Shown here: in pieces, positions 50,923 through 61,300 of the stretch
Layout: each line of letters begins with the position of its first letter
Numbering within the stretch: position 1 is the first letter of the stretch
DNA from: Lachnocurva sp029100405
Lineage (GTDB): Bacteria > Bacillota > Clostridia > Lachnospirales > Lachnospiraceae
NCBI GenBank assembly: GCA_046263755.1
Contig: JBJYZC010000007.1
Span: 1 to 64,000 of the forward strand
Reading direction: 5' to 3'
DNA: 64,000 nt
Notes under the pieces: model-generated
Databases searched by the model: none
What the model was told of the DNA's origin: nothing
The model's input: only the letters and a program-made list of their open reading frames with translations
Position numbers and translations under genes: made by a program

Positions 50923-52431
50923 TTACAGGCTGTCAATAAAGCGGTGGAAGGCTTTCTGTCCTTCTTCCGTGAATTTATAGACACCGGCATCTTCAAGAAC
51001 CTGGCAGAAGACCTTACCGATCTCCTGCTCCAGGATCCGGTCTACATTTTCCTCTGTGACCTCAATTCCCTTTGCCTTGTAGTCAGAAAGAAAGCTCTCG
51101 ACCCAGTCTGCGTGCTTATCGATCATCTCATTCTTTCGAATGCCATCGATATCTCCACGGACCACATAAGGTCTCATCTCTTCCATTTCCTTCTTCAGGC
51201 GGGAAGGCAGAACTGCCAGACCCATGACTTCGATCAGGCCGATGTTTTCCTTCTTGATGTGATGAAGTTCCTGTCTCGGATGATAGAGTCCCATGGGGCG
51301 ATCCTCTGTCGTCAGATTGTTCCGAAGAGCCAAATCCAGTTCGTACTTCCCGTCCCGCATTCTGGCAATCGGAGTGATGGTATTGTGAGGCTCGCCATTG
51401 GTCTCGGCAAGAATCATAGCATCCTCATCCGTATAGGATCTCCAGGCCTTCAAGATGTGATCGGCAAGTTCAATGACCCGATTATCATCCTTACCGTCCA
51501 AACGGATCACGGACAGGGGCCATTTGACAATGCCGGCCTCGACATCCTCAAAACCGGGCACAGTGAACTTTTCTACAACCGGTGCCTTCTCCATGGCAAA
51601 TGTATACCGTCCGCCCTGGAAGTGATCATGCGTCAGAATGGAGCCACCGACGATGGGAAGGTCTGCATTTGATCCCAAAAAGTAATGGGGGAACTGCTTT
51701 ACAAAGTCAAAGAGCTTACGGAAAGTTGCCTTCTCGATCTTCATCGGAGTATGCTGACCGTTAAAGACGATGCAGTGCTCATTGAAATAGACATAAGGAG
51801 AATACTGGAAGCCCCAACGGCTGTTATTGATTGTCAGAGGAATGATCCTGTGATTTTCTCTGGCCGGATGATCGACTCTGCCGGCATAGCCCTCGTTTTC
51901 CATGCAGAGCTGGCACTTGGGATAAGCGGAATTCTTAGCTTTCAGGGCAGCTGCAATGGCCTTGGGATCCTTCTCCGGTTTCGACAGATTGATCGTGATA
52001 TCCAATGTTCCATAATCGGTATCCACCTTCCAGCGGAGGTCCTTTTTCACGCGATCGGTCCGAATATAATTCGATGCCCGGGAGAGATCATAGAAATAAT
52101 TGGTGGCATCTTCCGGCGACTTCTTGTATTCCTCGAAGAAACGGCGCTGAACCTCTGCCGGACGTGGGCAGAGACAGTTCATGATCTTGGTATCGAACAG
52201 ATCCCGGTAAACAATGGAATCCTCAATGATATGACGCGCTACTGCTTCGTCCAGGAGGTCCTTTAAGACATCTGCCAGAACGATCGATTGAAGATCACAA
52301 TCCGGATCCGTATACTCATCCTCATGGAAGAGATCCAGAAGGAGATTTGTGGAATAGATCCGCTCGCATTCCGGTGTCAGACCGCTGTTGATACCATATT
52401 GAACCAGTTTCTTTATGCTTTCCTGTAACAT
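50923..52431 (-). CDS. galT: UDP-glucose:hexose-1-phosphate uridylyltransferase, GalT2 type
   Basis: Transfers UMP between glucose-1-P and galactose-1-P in the Leloir pathway. 502 residues match the long Bacillota GalT form: NEHCIVFNGQH, the nucleophile region GGSILTHDHFQGG with its His-x-His, and the C-terminal block. GAGGGAAAAC precedes ATG. It fits with the alpha-galactosidase and transporter 4-6 kb away, although galK and galE are not in the window. Confidence 0.95.
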   Translation of the reverse strand: MLQESIKKLVQYGINSGLTPECERIYSTNLLLDLFHEDEYTDPDCDLQSIVLADVLKDLLDEAVARHIIEDSIVYRDLFDTKIMNCLCPRPAEVQRRFFEEYKKSPEDATNYFYDLSRASNYIRTDRVKKDLRWKVDTDYGTLDITINLSKPEKDPKAIAAALKAKNSAYPKCQLCMENEGYAGRVDHPARENHRIIPLTINNSRWGFQYSPYVYFNEHCIVFNGQHTPMKIEKATFRKLFDFVKQFPHYFLGSNADLPIVGGSILTHDHFQGGRYTFAMEKAPVVEKFTVPGFEDVEAGIVKWPLSVIRLDGKDDNRVIELADHILKAWRSYTDEDAMILAETNGEPHNTITPIARMRDGKYELDLALRNNLTTEDRPMGLYHPRQELHHIKKENIGLIEVMGLAVLPSRLKKEMEEMRPYVVRGDIDGIRKNEMIDKHADWVESFLSDYKAKGIEVTEENVDRILEQEIGKVFCQVLEDAGVYKFTEEGQKAFHRFIDSL

Positions 52432-52490
52432 GTTTTCCCTCTTCTTACTACAGATTTCTCATTACTCTGATGATCACAGTATCAAGACCT
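52432..52490 (-). promoter_or_regulatory. galT leader region
   Basis: Short region between the galT ribosome site and the first 63-bp repeat. I cannot fix a -35/-10 pair. The three GTATAC sites farther upstream are the likeliest regulatory elements. Confidence 0.3.
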
Positions 52491-52648
52491 GCCAAAGCAT
52501 ACTTGTATACCAATGGCAGCCCAAACAATATCATCCATATTTTAGGACTTCTCGCCAAAGCATACTTGTATACGAATGGCAGCCCAAACAATATCATCCA
52601 TACTTTAGGACTTCTCGCCAAAGCATACTTGTATACGAATGGCAGCTG
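52491..52648. repeat. 63-bp direct repeats carrying GTATAC palindromes
   Basis: Two and a half near-perfect copies of a 63-bp unit, starting GCCAAAGCATACTTGTATAC, lie upstream of galT at 52491, 52554 and 52617. Each core has the palindrome GTATAC (52505, 52568, 52631) inside a GCCA...TGGC inverted frame of 27 bp. GTATAC-centred sites resemble operators of GntR/FadR-type regulators. This is regulatory by inference. Confidence 0.7.
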
Positions 52649-52797
52649 AGCCTTTCTTATCATAGCACAGACCCGACGGCAATTATGCGGTTGGATCTTG
52701 CAAAAACACGCATTTCCAAAAGAAGGCCGAACCTTTATCACAAGCTGCAGGGCCATACCGGTTTTCTTAACTTTCCAACTCCCGCCCCTGTAATCGA
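52649..52797. other. Rest of the galT-GGDEF spacer
   Basis: No gene seen. At about 52700-52722 the sequence AAAAACACGCATTTCCAAAAG resembles one half of the dispersed 71-bp element (ACACGCAT...CAAAAG), which may be a remnant. Confidence 0.35.
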
Positions 52798-54555
52798 TCA
52801 TGCCATACGATGGCTCATCTGATACTTTCTCTTATCTTCCTGCATAGCCTGATCAGCCTTTCGAATCCCTGCCTTTACCTCCATGCCATGGCTGACCCAG
52901 GCGGATCCGATCGCCATGGAAGGAGTGGCCGGATCGGTCTGCAGTTCCCGCAGGGAACGCACCATATCCAGGAATTTTTCTTCGCTCTTTTCACTGACCA
53001 AGGCAAGAAATTCATCGCCTCCGATCCGGTAGATATTCTGTCTCCCGAACAGGTCCGACAAGATCTGGACGGCTCTTCTTAAGACTTCATCGCCTCCCAT
53101 AAAGCCTTGCCTGTCATTGATCTCCTTCATGGAATTCAGATTGCAATAAATGATCCCGGCTGATTGATCCCTGGTCTGAATCCTCTGCAGGCATTTCAGC
53201 ATATCTTCTCTCTTCTTTGCCCCGGTCGTCTTATCATATTTCTTCAGATCCTCCAGACGGTCCATCAGAATATGGTTTGATACTTTTACGGAAATAAAGA
53301 AAGCGACATTCTGCATGACTTTTCGGATATCAACCGTTTCACTCGGCGTGAAATTATGAATACCCATGAGACCGATGGCCTCTCCTCCGGAATAGAAGGG
53401 AACTGTCATCATATTGCGGATGCCTTCCTTCTTCATGATCTGGTAATTGACCGGAAAGCGATCCCGAAGCTCTTCAATATCTTCGACCAGACTCAGATGA
53501 GGAGATCCGTTCTCAATCCCCCAGCCCCGGCTAATCTCCGGATTGACCTTGGATCCCAGCTTTTTTAAGAGAGGCTCAACTCCGGACGCACACCATTCGA
53601 AGGAATTCCGAATGAGAGGGCCTTTCTTCTCTACGATATAGATCCGGTCAGGATGGATCACATGGCTCAATTCCTCCAGCACTCTCTGCATGGCTCTGGA
53701 ATAATCAGCATCCATATCGAGTGTCCTGCAGATCTGTAAGATCAGCTTATCCGTATTCTGGTTTCGAAGCAGAGCCTTTCGGTCGGACTGGGTATCTTCC
53801 ACCGGCTGGAAGGAGAAAACCGAACAGCCGGGGATGCCGATCGGAGCAACGGTCAGATGATACCAGCGATCCGTCAGACGGTCGAAATAGTGGCTGTCCG
53901 ATTTCCGCCGATAGACAGAGGCCCGGGAAGCAGATTCGATCCAGGAGGGATCCACTGATCCGAAGACTTCCGAATGCGTATGACCGATCAGTTTCTTTCG
54001 TTCCCGTCCGATCAGCTTGCAATAGGCATCGGACATATCCAGATAAAGAAGGTCCTCCGGAATGCTTGTATCCGGTTTCAATACACTCCGATAGATCACA
54101 TAGACAACCGGAAGATCATGACAGAAATCCGGAATGACAAGCTTCTGAGAGGAGATCCTATCATCCCCCTCTCCCTCAGCGGTCGGCGTGACCGTCCAGG
54201 ACTGGATGATCTTCTGATACTGCTGCCACTGGCGCTGAAATTTCCCGAGATCATCTGTCAGAGTCGGACGGACTTCTGACCTTAAATCCTCGACGACAGC
54301 GGAAATGGTACGGCTTAAAGGCAAAAGCCCGAGACTTAAGGCTGCTCCTTTTAAATCATGAGCGATCACAAATGCCTGCTGCCACTCACTGTTGTCAATG
54401 GCGTTTTCAAGCCTTCGAAGGGCATCATCCTGGCTGAATTCCAGGAGCAGCTTATAATAGAAATCCTTATCTTCAAGAACCCTTCGAAGCCCTGCTTTGG
54501 TATCTGCTCCCCATTGATCCAGATAATCACAGACACTTCTCAGATTATTGTCCAT
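52798..54555 (-). CDS. Hpt-PAS-GAF-GGDEF signalling protein
   Basis: 585 residues: an Hpt domain with phosphoacceptor His66 (IAHDLKGAA), a PAS-like domain (about 135-265), a GAF domain (about 290-420) and a GGDEF domain (about 430-580) with intact IGGDEF. The usual metal-binding Asp of the FxDxD motif is Asn here (CNLN), so cyclase activity is uncertain. No RxxD inhibitory site is seen. Start at 54555 is set by AAGGAGGG, nine bases ahead; it overlaps the hybrid kinase gene by 11 bases. That coupling suggests the Hpt accepts phosphate from the hybrid kinase's receiver. Confidence 0.85.
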   Translation of the reverse strand: MDNNLRSVCDYLDQWGADTKAGLRRVLEDKDFYYKLLLEFSQDDALRRLENAIDNSEWQQAFVIAHDLKGAALSLGLLPLSRTISAVVEDLRSEVRPTLTDDLGKFQRQWQQYQKIIQSWTVTPTAEGEGDDRISSQKLVIPDFCHDLPVVYVIYRSVLKPDTSIPEDLLYLDMSDAYCKLIGRERKKLIGHTHSEVFGSVDPSWIESASRASVYRRKSDSHYFDRLTDRWYHLTVAPIGIPGCSVFSFQPVEDTQSDRKALLRNQNTDKLILQICRTLDMDADYSRAMQRVLEELSHVIHPDRIYIVEKKGPLIRNSFEWCASGVEPLLKKLGSKVNPEISRGWGIENGSPHLSLVEDIEELRDRFPVNYQIMKKEGIRNMMTVPFYSGGEAIGLMGIHNFTPSETVDIRKVMQNVAFFISVKVSNHILMDRLEDLKKYDKTTGAKKREDMLKCLQRIQTRDQSAGIIYCNLNSMKEINDRQGFMGGDEVLRRAVQILSDLFGRQNIYRIGGDEFLALVSEKSEEKFLDMVRSLRELQTDPATPSMAIGSAWVSHGMEVKAGIRKADQAMQEDKRKYQMSHRMA

Positions 54556-57500
54556 CGGCGGTATCCCTCCTTTCAAAAGCTTCCGCCAGCTTATAAAAAA
54601 GATGGTCCGGTTCGATCGGTTTCTCGATATAACCATCCATTCCGGCCCTTAAGCAGGATTCTTCCGTCCCCTGAGAGGCATCCGCCGTAAGCGCCAGAAT
54701 CGGGATCGTCTTCGCATCCTCCTGATTGAGATTACGGATCTCTCTGGTACATTCCTTTCCATCCATGACAGGCATCATAAGATCCATAAGGATCGCCTGG
54801 AAATGATAAGCTCCCTGGGTACGGAAGAGATCCAGAGCCTCTTGTCCATCCGTTGCCAGTTCATAATGAATGCCCTTGGTCTTCAGGATCTTCATGATGA
54901 CTTCTGCATTGATCCGGTTATCTTCGACCAAAAGCACATTCTTTCCGTAAAGGACCTGTTCCTCATAGGTCTCAGCATGATAAGAAGCCAGGCGGACCTG
55001 TTCATCCGTCGCCAGAGGGAAGGTAAAGTGCAGGATGAATTCCGTTCCATGCCCTTCTTCGCTGATACAGGAAATGTCACCATCCATAATAGAGGTCAGA
55101 GTCTTAACGATATAGAGACCGAGGCCGTTTCCACCTTCTCCGCCATCCGGATTCTTTCCTTCCTGCTCAAAAGGCAGATACATTCTCTTCTGGAAGTCCT
55201 TACTCATACCGACGCCATCATCCCTTACCGTGAAAGTATAGCGAGCTGTACTGCCCGCATAACGGACATTAACGCCGAGGCGGATATGTCCTCCCTTCTT
55301 GGTATATTTCAGGCTGTTCTGAAGCAGATTTACAAGCACTCTCTCCAAATGCTTTGCATCTGCCATGACCACCCTGTTGACGCTGCCGGTAACCTGGATC
55401 TGAAAATCCCGTCCCATCTGCTTCATCTGAACGGCCATGACCTTTTCGATATTATCTACAATCGTTTTTTCCCGGATCGCAGAGGAGACCGAAACGATCT
55501 TTCCGGCATGGATCTGACTGGTCTCCAGGATCTCCTCAATTAATCCTAAGAGATATTTACTGGATGCTTCCACCTTGCCAAGATCCTCCGCAAGGTCCTC
55601 CGGAAGATCCGGCTTCTGGAGGTCAAGCTGGGTCAGGCCGAGGATCGCTGTCAGAGGCGTCCGCATATCATGCGACATATGAGACAGGAAGCTCTCCTTT
55701 TCCCTTCCTTCTTCCACTGCTTTCCGAAGGGCTCTGGACAATTCCTCCACCTGTTCCTGGTCATCGATCTGCTTCGTCGTATCCACGAAAGTCAAAACCA
55801 GGCCCTGGATCTGTCCGTCTGTATTCTTGCCGGTATCCGGGTCTGTGATATGACTCCGGTAAGGAGCAATCCGGATGAGATAGGTCTTTCCTGAAGTCGA
55901 TGCGCAATGCTCTTCCATCGCTTCTTCGGTCTCCAGGACCTGTCGGCATTGATTCAAAAGGTCGACCGTGGCGAAACTGAAGGTCAGGTATTTCAAGGAT
56001 CTTCCGACATCCTGCTCCCCGATATTGAATTCCGATGCGATATATTCGGTGAACTTTCGGATATTCAGATTCTTATCGACCATGATGATTCCGATCAGAG
56101 TCGTTGACAGGAAATTGGCCATATCATCATTCAAGTCTCCCAATTCCTTGACCTTGGCCTGATATTCACTGTTTACGGTATAGAGCTCTTCATTGACCGA
56201 CTGCAGCTCCTCATTCGAAGACTGTAATTCCTCATTGGAAGTCAAAAGCTCTTCATTTGCCGCCTGAAGTTCGGCATTGACCGATTCCAGTTCCGAAACC
56301 GCCTGTTTCAGCTTGTCCCGGGTACCACGAAGCTCGGTCTCAAGATTTGCGATCCGCTCGGATGCTGCCGTGTCGATCTTAAAATCCTTCACTTCTCCGC
56401 TGACTTCCTGATTGCCCTGTATGAAAACAATGGCGGTATAGTCCGTATTCCTGCCATTCTGATCGAAAACCGGCTGGGCAACCAAGGTAATATATTCTTC
56501 CTTCCCATCGGACTGGAAAGGAACCTTATCATAGGCAACCCTGGCCTTTTTGCTTCGGCTTTCCCGAAGAGCTGTCGAGACCGCGATTTTCAGATCTGAC
56601 CGCAGCAGCATGAAGATATCCAGTGTTGCCAGTCCGACCGGGATCGAGAGAAATTTAGAACAATCCCCGTAGGTCCGGATCAGTTCATTTTTCCCGTCCA
56701 GAAGAGCTGTCGCCGGCATCAGATTCTCCAGAATGCTGGTATTCAGTTCATTGGAAGCCACCTGCTCCTCAGATTCTTCTTCCGTGCCCTGATCTGCTAC
56801 CGGTTCCAGGTTGGTCTCTATACTTTGAAGACTGTAGCCCAATTCCTCGTGGGCAGGCGCCTTGCCGGAAACATTATGAATGAAGATCTTCTCATTGGGG
56901 CAGACTGTGCGGAAGACATCATCATAATCCGTGACGGATTCCGATTTTCCAAGGAAGAGATATCCATGGTCATTCAGAGCCCGATGAAAGATCGAGAAAA
57001 GATTCTTCTGCAGGACCGTCTGGAAGTAGATGAGGACATTCCGGCAGCTGATGAGATCCAGTTTTCCGAAAGGGGGATCCTGGAAGACATTATGCTTGGC
57101 AAAAATGATCATCTGACGGACATTTCGCCGAACCTGATATTTATTGCCCTTACGGACAAAGAAGCGGGACAGACGACTGATGGAGACGTCTTCAATGATA
57201 TTATCGCCATAGGTCCCCTTCATGGCGGTTGCAATGGCATCCGAGTCCAGATCCGTTGCAAAGATCTTCACCTTCCTGTGAATATTTAATTCTTCCATGG
57301 CTTCCAGGAAGAGAATGGCGATCGAATAGGCTTCCTCACCGGTCGAGCAGCCGGCTACCCAGACCCGGATCTGCTTGGACTGAGGCGCCTCTTTCAGGAT
57401 CAGCTTAATCACATTTTCTTTCAGAACATCGAAATAATCACTGTCCCGGAAGAAGGAAGTGACACCGATCAGAACCTCCTTGGCCAGAAGCTTGGCTTCG

Positions 57501-58300
57501 TCGGGATTGTTGTTGAGATAGTTGACATAGGCCTGGAGATTAGGATTATGGGTGATCACCAGCCGCCGCTCGATCCTTCGTAAGATCGTCGTCTGCTTAT
57601 AATAGGTATAGTTGATATTGGTCACATTCCGAAGAATGGAGAAGATCTGGGCCATGAGATCCTGATCCGAGAGCTTTAATTTTGCACTGTCATCAACCAT
57701 GGAAGATGCGATATGGGCCATTTCCCTGGCAATGGACTCGGGATTCTGCACCAGATCCGCAAAACCGGTTGCGATCGCATTTCTTGGCATGCCGTCGAAT
57801 TTCGCCGATTCCGGAGACTGAACGATGATCATGCCATTTTGATCTTTGATAAAACGTATCCCATTCGTTCCGTCAGATCCCGTGCCCGAAAGGATGACTG
57901 CAACAGAACGATTCCCGAAGGAAAACGCCATGGAGCGGAAGAAAATATCGATGGGATGATTGATAAGCTGGGTATTGTATTCATGCAGGCGAAGGATGTC
58001 GCCCTGGACTTCCACATCGAAACGGGGCGGGATCATGTAGACATGATTTTTTTCCAGTTTCATCCCGTCCTCGATCTCTACCACCTTCATATTGGTATAT
58101 TTCCCAAGGATCTCGGTCAGAAGGCTCTTATGATCCGGTGCCAGATGCTGTATGATCACAAAGGCCATACCGGTATTGGAAGGCAGGAAGGTCAGAAACT
58201 GCTGGAGAGCCTCGAGCCCTCCGGCACTGGCACCGACTCCAACCAGACAATTCGGCCTTGTCACCAGGCCTGTATTTTTCATTTCTCTTTCATACTCCAT
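54545..58300 (-). CDS. CheB-CheR-PAS-histidine kinase-receiver fusion
   Basis: 1251 residues. CheB methylesterase (about 18-200) has the GASAGG Ser, QHLAPDH His and SGTGSDG Asp. CheR methyltransferase (about 215-480) has VAGCSTGEEAYS. Next come a PAS region, a coiled coil of NEELQSSNEELQSV repeats (about 655-720) and another PAS. The HisKA has SHDMRTPL with its His, and the HATPase has LQNSLKYT, DDGVGM and GNGLGL. The C-terminal receiver has phosphoacceptor Asp1173 (LMDLMMP). All catalytic motifs seem intact. GAGGGTGTTTT precedes ATG. There are no MCPs or other chemotaxis genes in the window. Confidence 0.92.
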   Translation of the reverse strand: MEYEREMKNTGLVTRPNCLVGVGASAGGLEALQQFLTFLPSNTGMAFVIIQHLAPDHKSLLTEILGKYTNMKVVEIEDGMKLEKNHVYMIPPRFDVEVQGDILRLHEYNTQLINHPIDIFFRSMAFSFGNRSVAVILSGTGSDGTNGIRFIKDQNGMIIVQSPESAKFDGMPRNAIATGFADLVQNPESIAREMAHIASSMVDDSAKLKLSDQDLMAQIFSILRNVTNINYTYYKQTTILRRIERRLVITHNPNLQAYVNYLNNNPDEAKLLAKEVLIGVTSFFRDSDYFDVLKENVIKLILKEAPQSKQIRVWVAGCSTGEEAYSIAILFLEAMEELNIHRKVKIFATDLDSDAIATAMKGTYGDNIIEDVSISRLSRFFVRKGNKYQVRRNVRQMIIFAKHNVFQDPPFGKLDLISCRNVLIYFQTVLQKNLFSIFHRALNDHGYLFLGKSESVTDYDDVFRTVCPNEKIFIHNVSGKAPAHEELGYSLQSIETNLEPVADQGTEEESEEQVASNELNTSILENLMPATALLDGKNELIRTYGDCSKFLSIPVGLATLDIFMLLRSDLKIAVSTALRESRSKKARVAYDKVPFQSDGKEEYITLVAQPVFDQNGRNTDYTAIVFIQGNQEVSGEVKDFKIDTAASERIANLETELRGTRDKLKQAVSELESVNAELQAANEELLTSNEELQSSNEELQSVNEELYTVNSEYQAKVKELGDLNDDMANFLSTTLIGIIMVDKNLNIRKFTEYIASEFNIGEQDVGRSLKYLTFSFATVDLLNQCRQVLETEEAMEEHCASTSGKTYLIRIAPYRSHITDPDTGKNTDGQIQGLVLTFVDTTKQIDDQEQVEELSRALRKAVEEGREKESFLSHMSHDMRTPLTAILGLTQLDLQKPDLPEDLAEDLGKVEASSKYLLGLIEEILETSQIHAGKIVSVSSAIREKTIVDNIEKVMAVQMKQMGRDFQIQVTGSVNRVVMADAKHLERVLVNLLQNSLKYTKKGGHIRLGVNVRYAGSTARYTFTVRDDGVGMSKDFQKRMYLPFEQEGKNPDGGEGGNGLGLYIVKTLTSIMDGDISCISEEGHGTEFILHFTFPLATDEQVRLASYHAETYEEQVLYGKNVLLVEDNRINAEVIMKILKTKGIHYELATDGQEALDLFRTQGAYHFQAILMDLMMPVMDGKECTREIRNLNQEDAKTIPILALTADASQGTEESCLRAGMDGYIEKPIEPDHLFYKLAEAFERRDTADGQ

Positions 58301-58391
58301 AAAACACCCTCTTTTCTACCAATTCCATCCGGATCCGACATCTGACGATCCGGACCGGTTTTCATTCCCTGGTCGGAATGATCGAATCGGT

Positions 58392-61300
58392 CTATATTTC
58401 ACCCGAATCAAAAGATTCCTTGTCGCTTTCCGTCAGGAGGATACCCTTCTTCTCCCGACGGGCCAGATAGAGGTTCTTCTCTGCCCGGAAAATAAGATCT
58501 TCGATATCACCCTCCCCGTAAACTGCACCAATTGCCACTCTGATCTGACAGGCAACAGCACCATGCATAGCCAGGATACTTTCCGCCGCATTCCGAATCA
58601 AGTGCAGACGCCCTTTCAGAGTCTCTTCGCTGATCTGATCCAGAATTGCGATAAATTCACCGCCGTCATAATGGAACAGCAGATCTTCTTTTCGAAAACT
58701 GTCCTGAAGAATCTGCCCCAATTCCCTTAACAGGCCTTCTGCCTTCTCTTTTCCGATCAGATCCTGCAGCTTCCTGTAATTCAGGATTTCTATTGCGGCC
58801 AATGCCCCTGCTCTGCAGCCGGCCAGCTGCTCTTCAAAATACCGGCGGTTTCTTAGACCAGTCACCGGATCGATATATTCCTTGTCCTGTTGAAAAGTCG
58901 GCAGGGCAATGTGCCGTTTACTCGTAAGAGCCTCATTCTCTACCCGGACCTCCGCCTCCAGGCAGTACTCTTTGCCTTGGAAAAGGAGCGGATGTGCAAG
59001 CATGAGATAAGTCCCGTCAGCCCTGTGCTGAATCGCAATTTCCTTGCCTCCTCTTGCCATAGCTCTTGCAGCCAGACAATCCCTGCAGCGTTCGTTCATC
59101 CCCCAATGCTTCCAGCAGAAACCATCTTCCATATTCTCGGGATCGCTGCGAAAAGGTTCTACAATACTTCGACTTGGTACATTTACAATATGGACCTTAT
59201 CAAAAATCTTCTCATACTCCGCCATGCGAAATTCCAGTTCCGCTGAAGTCAGTTTCCAGGACGATGTCTCATCGATCTCTACCCGGCCGACCGTTACCGC
59301 CAGGAGCCGGTACTGCGAATAGGTCTCCTTTCGGCTTGCCGATCCGTATCCGACTTTGGTCAGTATGGCATGCCCGTCAATCTCATGAATCCGGTCGATC
59401 TGCCGCATACACTGTTTCATCCGTTCATCGAAATTTGCCCTGGAGGGCGCAGTCTTTCGAAGGATGGCAAAAGTCCCCTTCTGCACGCGGGCTACCGTAC
59501 AATTCTCCTGAAAAGAAATCTGAAGGATGTCTGCGATCTTAAGGATCAGGTTCTCTGCAGAAAGCATGCCGAAAGAATCATAGATTCTGTCATAGGAAGG
59601 GAAAAACAGTATGCCGAGACTATAATCTTCCCGATTTTTCTGATAGTTGTCCTCGTAGGCGGATAAGGCAGACAGGAATCCCTGGATGGACAGAAATCCC
59701 GTGACAGGATCCTTCATCAGGTTTGCTTCCGCTGCCCTGGCCTTGGGCAGAAGCTTATCCGCATCAACAAAATAACCCATCAGGCCGACAATCTTACCGT
59801 CTTTGTAGACCGGGAACTTTGTCGCCTGAATATTCCTTATGATCCCATTTAAAACATTCTGGCCGGGGACGGAATAAACCGTGCTTCCCTGCGTGATCAC
59901 TTTCAGCTCGTCTTCTTTGTATAAGCTTCCGTCAATATGCCAGCCCTGGTCCTCGTCTGTTTTCCCTATGATCTCCTTTTCCGAATCAAAGCCATAGAAA
60001 TTCAGGAAGGATCTGGAAGCTCCGAGAAATCTCCTCTCCCGGTCTTTCCAGAAGAAGTGGATCCTGGACTGCTCCATCAGAGCCGTAAAAAGAAGATGCT
60101 CCATTTCCATGCGGTTACCGAGTTTTTTTTCTTCCCTTGCCAGACTGCCCCAGTCATCCTGCCAGAGCAGGCGAACCAGATCTTCAGGATTCTCGGCAGC
60201 CGAAACAGCAGCAGGCTTAATACAGAAGAGGCAGGTCTCCTGATTGATGCCCGGGATCCGAACCCAGGTAAATTCCATCCATTGAATGGAACCGTCTTTC
60301 TGGATCATACGGTAAAGTGCGTTGAAACTGTCCCTTTTCAAGCGAATCATCTCTTGACTGATGCAGGAATAGCCGGAATTCTCCCGGAAACGATCCTGGT
60401 CCTTGAAGTAGATCCGGTTCCAGATCAACTCCAGAACCCGTTTCCCGATATAGGTATCTCCCGGATTCTCCCCATCCACTGAGGACTGGATCACCTGGAT
60501 TTCCTGCTTTGTGGCATTGACCAGATAGATATCCTCATAAGACTGGATCAGACTTCGAAGAACCGGATCGAAACGGACGATGTCTCCCTTCTCCTCTCTC
60601 GTGGCATCCGTACATTCCACCAGGAGCATAGAGCCTGTGACGCTGTCTGCCAGTTTCTTCATTCGAATTCTGAGATAATGTCCCATGTAGAAGAGATAGG
60701 CTGTCTCGATCGCATTACTTAAGATCGCAGACCGGATCAATTTCAGAATTTTTTCACTGGTGAAGGACTGATTCCGATTCAGGGCATCTTCAATGCTCTT
60801 CTTTCCTGTCAGACCATTCTCCATCAGGATCTCTCGAAAGGCCTGATTCTGATAGTAGAGCCGGATCTGATCGTCATGGAAGGAGATCATCGCACGCGGT
60901 TCTTTCACATTTAAGTCGATCTGTCCGACTTCATCGAAGAAGTCTTTTTCCGCCTGATTTTCAAACACGAGATTTCGATTCTCTAATTTGATCAGTAACT
61001 GATCCAAGGGCAGGGGCCTGGAGTAGTAATAACCCTGAATTTTCTCACAGCCCATTTCCCGTAAAGCATCCAGCTGTTCCTCTGTCTCCACTCCTTCTGC
61101 CAGCGTGTGAACGCCCAGCTCCTTGGCCATCTGAATGACCGACCGCACGATGGCCAGAGACTTCTTACTGCCATTTAAGAGAAAACCGCGGTCCAGTTTG
61201 ATCTCATCAAAATCAAAATCTTTCAGTGAATTCAGAGAAGAAAAAGCAGAGCCGAAGTCATCCATCCAGACTTCATATCCGGCATTATGAAAACGGCTCA

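Noticed and set aside
52415..52822. 135-codon plus-strand frame upstream of galT
   Set aside because: Its internal 21-residue repeat is only the 63-bp DNA repeat read in frame; no ribosome site and no homologous pattern.
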